DNA of 10,350 bases from Ktedonobacterales bacterium (lineage in GTDB: Bacteria > Chloroflexota > Ktedonobacteria > Ktedonobacterales > JACDGC01). A program made the position numbers and the translations under genes. Numbering within the stretch: the stretch's first letter is position 1; every line of letters starts with the position of its first letter. Positions 7,061-10,350 of this stretch are shown here, piece by piece. The notes beneath the pieces are model-generated. The model was given only the letters and a program-made list of their open reading frames with translations. It was not told where the DNA came from and did not search any database. The DNA lies in NCBI GenBank assembly GCA_013815535.1, contig JACDGC010000083.1, positions 1-10,350 of the forward strand. Direction: 5' to 3'.

Positions 7061-7780
7061 ATGCGGTTGACACAACAGGTGGCCATCATCACTGGGGCCA
7101 GTGGGGGGATTGGTGCGGCAACGGCACGGGCCCTGGCTGCGGAGGGCGCGCATGTGGTGCTGACAGCGCGACGTGGCGAGGTGCTGCACGAACTGACCGA
7201 AGCGCTGCTGGCTGGGGGGCACGAGGCGTTGGCCGTGGCGGCAGACGTGACCGACGCCGCGCAGGTGGCGGAGGTGGTGCGCCAAGCGCAAGAAACCTTT
7301 GGCCACATCGATCTGCTGGTGAACGCGGCGGGGGTGGGCATTCTGAAACCCTTCCTTGATCTGACGGAAGCGGATCTGGATCAGATGCTCGCCGTCAACT
7401 GCAAAGGCACCTTTTTGATGAGCCAAGCCGTGGCCCGCGTGATGGCGATGCAAAAGCGCGGCACCATCATCAATGTCGTGGGCGTGCTGGGCCGTGCGCC
7501 CATGGCCAACAGTGCGGGGTATGCCGCCAGCAAATACGCCGTGAATGGCCTCAGCAAGGTGCTGGCGCAGGATCTGCGGCGTTTGGGCATCCGCACCACC
7601 GCTCTGTATCTGGGTGGGGTGGATTCGCCTTTCTGGGACGCCATCGACATGCGGGTGCAACGCGATAAGATGCTCAGCGTCACGGATGCCGCCAATGCGG
7701 TCGTCTACGCTGCCACCCAACCCGACGCGCTGGTGCTGAATGAATTGGTGTTGCAACCCGAGAGCCACCAATTGTTGTGA
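7061..7780 (+). CDS. Short-chain dehydrogenase/reductase (SDR) with altered catalytic site
   Basis: A 239-aa Rossmann-fold SDR, probably an NADP(H)-dependent oxidoreductase or a descendant of one. TGASGGIG (about 11-18) binds the cofactor. LTARR after strand 2 favours NADP. AADVTD contacts adenine, and NAAG (about 86-89) is the structural motif. YAASK (about 151-155) supplies catalytic Tyr and Lys. The Ser normally 13 residues before the Tyr is Gly here (codon GGC in INVVGVLG), so catalysis by the usual triad is doubtful. The start at 7061 has AGGAGGA (7046-7052) 8 nt upstream and places the Rossmann strand at the N-terminus. An upstream ATG at 7028 would add 11 residues and lacks a good site. 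Substrate unknown; 3-oxoacyl-ACP reductase-like by general shape only. No partner gene overlaps it. Confidence 0.92.
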   Translation: MRLTQQVAIITGASGGIGAATARALAAEGAHVVLTARRGEVLHELTEALLAGGHEALAVAADVTDAAQVAEVVRQAQETFGHIDLLVNAAGVGILKPFLDLTEADLDQMLAVNCKGTFLMSQAVARVMAMQKRGTIINVVGVLGRAPMANSAGYAASKYAVNGLSKVLAQDLRRLGIRTTALYLGGVDSPFWDAIDMRVQRDKMLSVTDAANAVVYAATQPDALVLNELVLQPESHQLL

Positions 7781-7827
7781 GGCGGGCCGCGCAAGGTCCC
7801 ATTCGTGCCAATGTCCTCGTTGGGTGA

Positions 7828-7836
7828 TGCTAGAAT
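7828..7836 (+). promoter_or_regulatory. Possible extended -10 promoter for the channel operon
   Basis: TGCTAGAAT matches the extended -10 form TGnTATAAT with one mismatch in the hexamer. No convincing -35 box is seen 17 nt upstream. A start near 7843 would leave a short leader before ATG 7869. Confidence 0.35.
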
Positions 7837-7868
7837 GAGGGAGCCATCATCACGCTACGGGGGCCACC

Positions 7869-8993
7869 ATGCCGCATCACTTCCCGGGCTTCATCAACGC
7901 GACCACGCTACCCATCGGGATCGCGCTGGGGGCGGTGTTGCTGTGCTGGGTGGCCCGTGCCCCGGTGCGCTGGCTGCTGGTGCGCGGCATCAGTTGGCTA
8001 GCGTTGCGCTTGCGGCGCGATCACGCGCTCGTGCCCGAAGAGGTGCGCGCCCGCGTCGCCCAGGTGGTCGCGGTGCCCATGAATTACCTGGCCGTCTTCA
8101 TTGGCCTGGAAGTCGCGCAGAACGCCATCGCCAACCAGCCGCTCGCTGAATTGCTGCTCAAGGTCAATTTCACCCTTATCACTGTCACCGTTGGGATGGT
8201 GCTGGGAAAGTTCATCAATCAATTGCTGCTCAATTCCAATCGGCGGTTCAATCTGCTGGGCATCACGGTCGAGCCACAACTGTTGCCCTTCGTGCATACC
8301 TTCGTGTGGGCCTTCATCATCTTTGTCGTGCTGGTCAATAATCTGCGCAAATGGGGCATTGATCCGACGGCGCTCATTGCGGGCACCGGGCTGGCGGGGT
8401 TGGCGATCTCGCTGGCGGCGAAGGACACGGCGGACAATCTGTTGGGCTACTTCATCATCGTCATGGAACGCCCCTTCCTCATTGGCGATGCCATCACCGC
8501 CAGCAGCGTATCGGGCACAGTGGAGCACATCGGGTGGCGCTCCACCCGGCTGCGCCAGCCAGATCAAGTGCTGGTGACGGTGCCAAATAAAAATTTGACC
8601 TCGGCGAACATTGCCAACAGCAAGCGACTGACTAAGCATCTGCTAGAAACCCATCTGCGTCTGGCGTATGACACGACCCCCGAGGCCATCACCGAATTGC
8701 TCGCCGCCTTGCGGGACATGCTGGCTGCGCGCCCCCTGGTGGAGGCCGAGTCGGTGGGGGTGCGGCTGGCGCACCTGGATGCCGATGCGCTTGACATTGC
8801 CATCACCTGCAACATCCTTGACCCGGATGTGCGCATCTTTATGGAGGAACAGGAACGCATCGCGCTGGCGCTGCTGGGCGCATTACATGCGGCGGGCTTC
8901 CGCATCGCCGCACCTGGCCAACTGATGTTCGTCCAAACCGTGGCCGCGCCCTCGGCTAATGGTCACCTGCTCAGCGAGGAACCGGTTCGATGA
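7869..8993 (+). CDS. MscS-family small-conductance mechanosensitive channel
   Basis: A 374-aa inner membrane channel of the MscS family, which opens on membrane tension and releases solutes in osmotic downshock. Hydrophobic segments lie at about 13-29, 66-84, 98-120 and 141-158. The pore-lining TM3 is at about 164-185 (IDPTALIAGTGLAGLAISLAAKDTADNLLG) with the Gly/Ala packing of MscS. FLIGDAIT, GTVEHIGWRSTRLR and VTVPNKNL (about 203-242) are the beta-domain that follows the pore. A cytoplasmic alpha/beta C-domain runs to about 355. It is somewhat longer than E. coli MscS (286 aa) because of one or two extra N-terminal helices. The ribosome site is weak (GGGGG, 5 nt before the start). Its stop codon overlaps the start of the next gene, so the two products are made together. 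Confidence 0.92.
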   Translation: MPHHFPGFINATTLPIGIALGAVLLCWVARAPVRWLLVRGISWLALRLRRDHALVPEEVRARVAQVVAVPMNYLAVFIGLEVAQNAIANQPLAELLLKVNFTLITVTVGMVLGKFINQLLLNSNRRFNLLGITVEPQLLPFVHTFVWAFIIFVVLVNNLRKWGIDPTALIAGTGLAGLAISLAAKDTADNLLGYFIIVMERPFLIGDAITASSVSGTVEHIGWRSTRLRQPDQVLVTVPNKNLTSANIANSKRLTKHLLETHLRLAYDTTPEAITELLAALRDMLAARPLVEAESVGVRLAHLDADALDIAITCNILDPDVRIFMEEQERIALALLGALHAAGFRIAAPGQLMFVQTVAAPSANGHLLSEEPVR

Positions 8994-10336
8994 AAACGAC
9001 CTTTATTGTGCGCGGCAGGGCGATTTCAACCATTGATCTCATTCGCGCGTTGCTCTCGTTTGGCTTCGGCGCTTTCATGCTCATCTTTCACCTCACCACC
9101 ATCGCCATCATTGCCTGGGGTCTGGGCGCGCTGCTCTTCATCGACGGCGCGATGGATTTGCTGCTGGAATTGCGCCTGCGGCAGGATCGCAGCCACCTCT
9201 TGATCGGCTTGGGTGATATGGCGTTGGGCATCATCACCCTCCTGAACCATCAGGTCACGCTGGTGTTGTTGGTGTTGGCGGCGGGGGGTTTCTCGCTGCT
9301 GCAAGGGGTCGGTGGATTGTGGCGGTCGCTGCATCAACCAGACCGCAGCCAGCGGGGCGCGGCGACCTGGTTTCGCGCCGTGGGGAGTGTCATTTTTGCC
9401 ATCATCCTGGTGTTGCTCGCGAAATTTCTGTTGATCGTCGCGTATGTGGTGTTGGGGGTCTATCTGCTCTTCGACGGCGGAACGCGGTTGTGGCGGATGT
9501 TCGCGCCTGGTCCTGTTCACTCCGCCACCACCGAAATGCTGACGCAGATGGAAAACGATTCTGACTTTATTCCGCAGGATGGCTTGCGCGCGGTGGTCTT
9601 TTTGCGGCGCAACGGAGCGTTGGGGTTGGGGCATGTCGGTTGGGCCTTCGAATGGCAAACGGGCTGGTTCAATGCTGGCTCGGTCGAAAACGTGAGTGGT
9701 CGCGCCTTCGCCCGCCCCGACGTGATGAATTTTTGGACGCTGCACACGTTGGACCCCGTCGCGGCCATGCAGCGCCAACTGGAACCCTACGATGAATATA
9801 AGATTTTCATTGTCACGGCACCGAAGCCGCGTGATGCCTGGGGTGCGGTCGTGTGGGTGAGCCGCACGCCCTACTCAGTCGTGCGCCATAACTGCGCCGA
9901 TTGCGTCTATGATGTGTTGCGGACCTATGGCTTGTCGGGGATGGTCGATACCGCGCAACTGAATGCCCCCAAGGATTGGTACGACGCGTTGCCCGCCACC
10001 TCTATCCCCATCGCGGTCGATCCCACCATCATGGTGCGGCCACAGGCCCTGGGGCGCTTGCACCCTGGCGCACCCACGGATATTCTTTTGCACATCCACC
10101 CCGGCGAGCAAGGCGTGCCCCCCACGTGGCGCTTAGAAGGCGGACGCTTTTGGTATGTTGCCAGCCAGAAGATCGAGATCGTCCTACAAAGCATCGCGGC
10201 GGTGCTGCAACGCGCCCGCACGGTCATCGTCAGCCGCCGCGCCTCGGCCACGGCGACTGAGGGCGTGGCCGAGGTGCCCATGGCGGACCCACGGGTGCGC
10301 CCCCCGCGCCGCGACCGCACGCCCGTTGCGAAATAG
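8990..10336 (+). CDS. Fusion of HdeD/DUF308-like membrane domain and LRAT-like (permuted papain-fold) domain
   Basis: A 448-aa protein. Residues about 13-165 hold roughly six TM helices in three pairs with the Gly-rich pattern and IDG/FDG turns of HdeD/DUF308 proteins (GLGALLFIDGAMDLL; VVLGVYLLFDGGTRLW). Residues about 195-315 form a soluble domain with LGLGHVGWAFEW (His215), NAGSVEN, and YSVVRHNCADCVYDVLRTYG (Cys302). The order His before Asn-Cys, with Tyr upstream and a helix after, resembles LRAT/HRASLS and bacterial NlpC/P60-like permuted enzymes, where Cys and His form the active site for acyl transfer or hydrolysis. I see no clear third residue. A Pro-rich stretch and a basic tail (about 405-448, many Arg) follow. 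The start is fixed by the ATGA overlap with the channel gene and GAGGAA (8976-8981) 8 nt upstream. If both parts work, it is a membrane-anchored acyltransferase or hydrolase. The fold of the second half is inferred from motifs. Confidence 0.8.
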   Translation: MKTTFIVRGRAISTIDLIRALLSFGFGAFMLIFHLTTIAIIAWGLGALLFIDGAMDLLLELRLRQDRSHLLIGLGDMALGIITLLNHQVTLVLLVLAAGGFSLLQGVGGLWRSLHQPDRSQRGAATWFRAVGSVIFAIILVLLAKFLLIVAYVVLGVYLLFDGGTRLWRMFAPGPVHSATTEMLTQMENDSDFIPQDGLRAVVFLRRNGALGLGHVGWAFEWQTGWFNAGSVENVSGRAFARPDVMNFWTLHTLDPVAAMQRQLEPYDEYKIFIVTAPKPRDAWGAVVWVSRTPYSVVRHNCADCVYDVLRTYGLSGMVDTAQLNAPKDWYDALPATSIPIAVDPTIMVRPQALGRLHPGAPTDILLHIHPGEQGVPPTWRLEGGRFWYVASQKIEIVLQSIAAVLQRARTVIVSRRASATATEGVAEVPMADPRVRPPRRDRTPVAK

Positions 10337-10350
10337 GGCCATCTGATGAA

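Noticed and set aside
6839..7771. Long minus-strand open frame (310 aa) opposite the SDR gene
   Set aside because: It is antisense to a clear SDR with intact motifs; its sequence is His/Arg/Gln-rich low-complexity with no recognisable family, typical of a GC-rich shadow frame.
1..10350. tRNA, rRNA, CRISPR array, transposon ends or phage genes
   Set aside because: No cloverleaf, direct repeat-spacer series, transposase or terminal inverted repeats were seen on either strand by eye.

Overview
This 10.35 kb window is GC-rich bacterial chromosome, densely coded, with no RNA genes, mobile elements or CRISPR. Nothing in it fixes the taxon. The mix of a streptogramin-lyase-like propeller lipoprotein, an ECF sigma factor paired with a large zinc-finger anti-sigma, a DUF1015 protein and a lone desaturase-type FAD enzyme would fit a filamentous or soil Chloroflexota-like organism, but that is a guess. 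All genes use ordinary ATG starts with AGGAGG-type ribosome binding sites, except possibly the sigma factor, whose start is ambiguous.

Layout. (a) 1-513, minus strand: the N-terminal part of a lipoprotein with Vgb-type propeller repeats, running off the left edge and read from a near-consensus sigma-70 promoter at 571-599. (b) 514-858: a divergent regulatory region. (c) 859-3113, plus strand: a two-gene operon of ECF sigma factor and membrane anti-sigma factor with a ZAS zinc finger, one TM helix and a large, propeller-like outer domain. (d) 3122-3178: a perfect 24-bp hairpin closing convergent transcription. (e) 3198-5354, minus strand: a FAD-dependent oxidoreductase of the amine oxidase/phytoene desaturase superfamily, downstream of a histidine phosphatase. 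(f) 5556-6921, minus strand: a DUF1015 protein with its own intrinsic terminator and a candidate promoter. (g) 7061-7780, plus strand: a classical-type SDR whose usual catalytic serine is replaced by glycine. (h) 7869-10336, plus strand: an MscS-family channel translationally coupled (ATGA overlap) to a fusion protein that joins a six-helix HdeD/DUF308-like membrane domain to a C-terminal domain with the His...Asn-Cys arrangement of LRAT-like, permuted papain-fold enzymes.

Two regions look like functional units. The first is the sigma/anti-sigma pair, possibly with the divergent lipoprotein as an envelope partner or target. The second is the channel plus HdeD-LRAT-like pair, which suggests a membrane-tension or envelope-stress module acting on lipids or acyl groups. 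This second unit is the best candidate for something not previously described. The central genes look like ordinary metabolism, each with its own signals.
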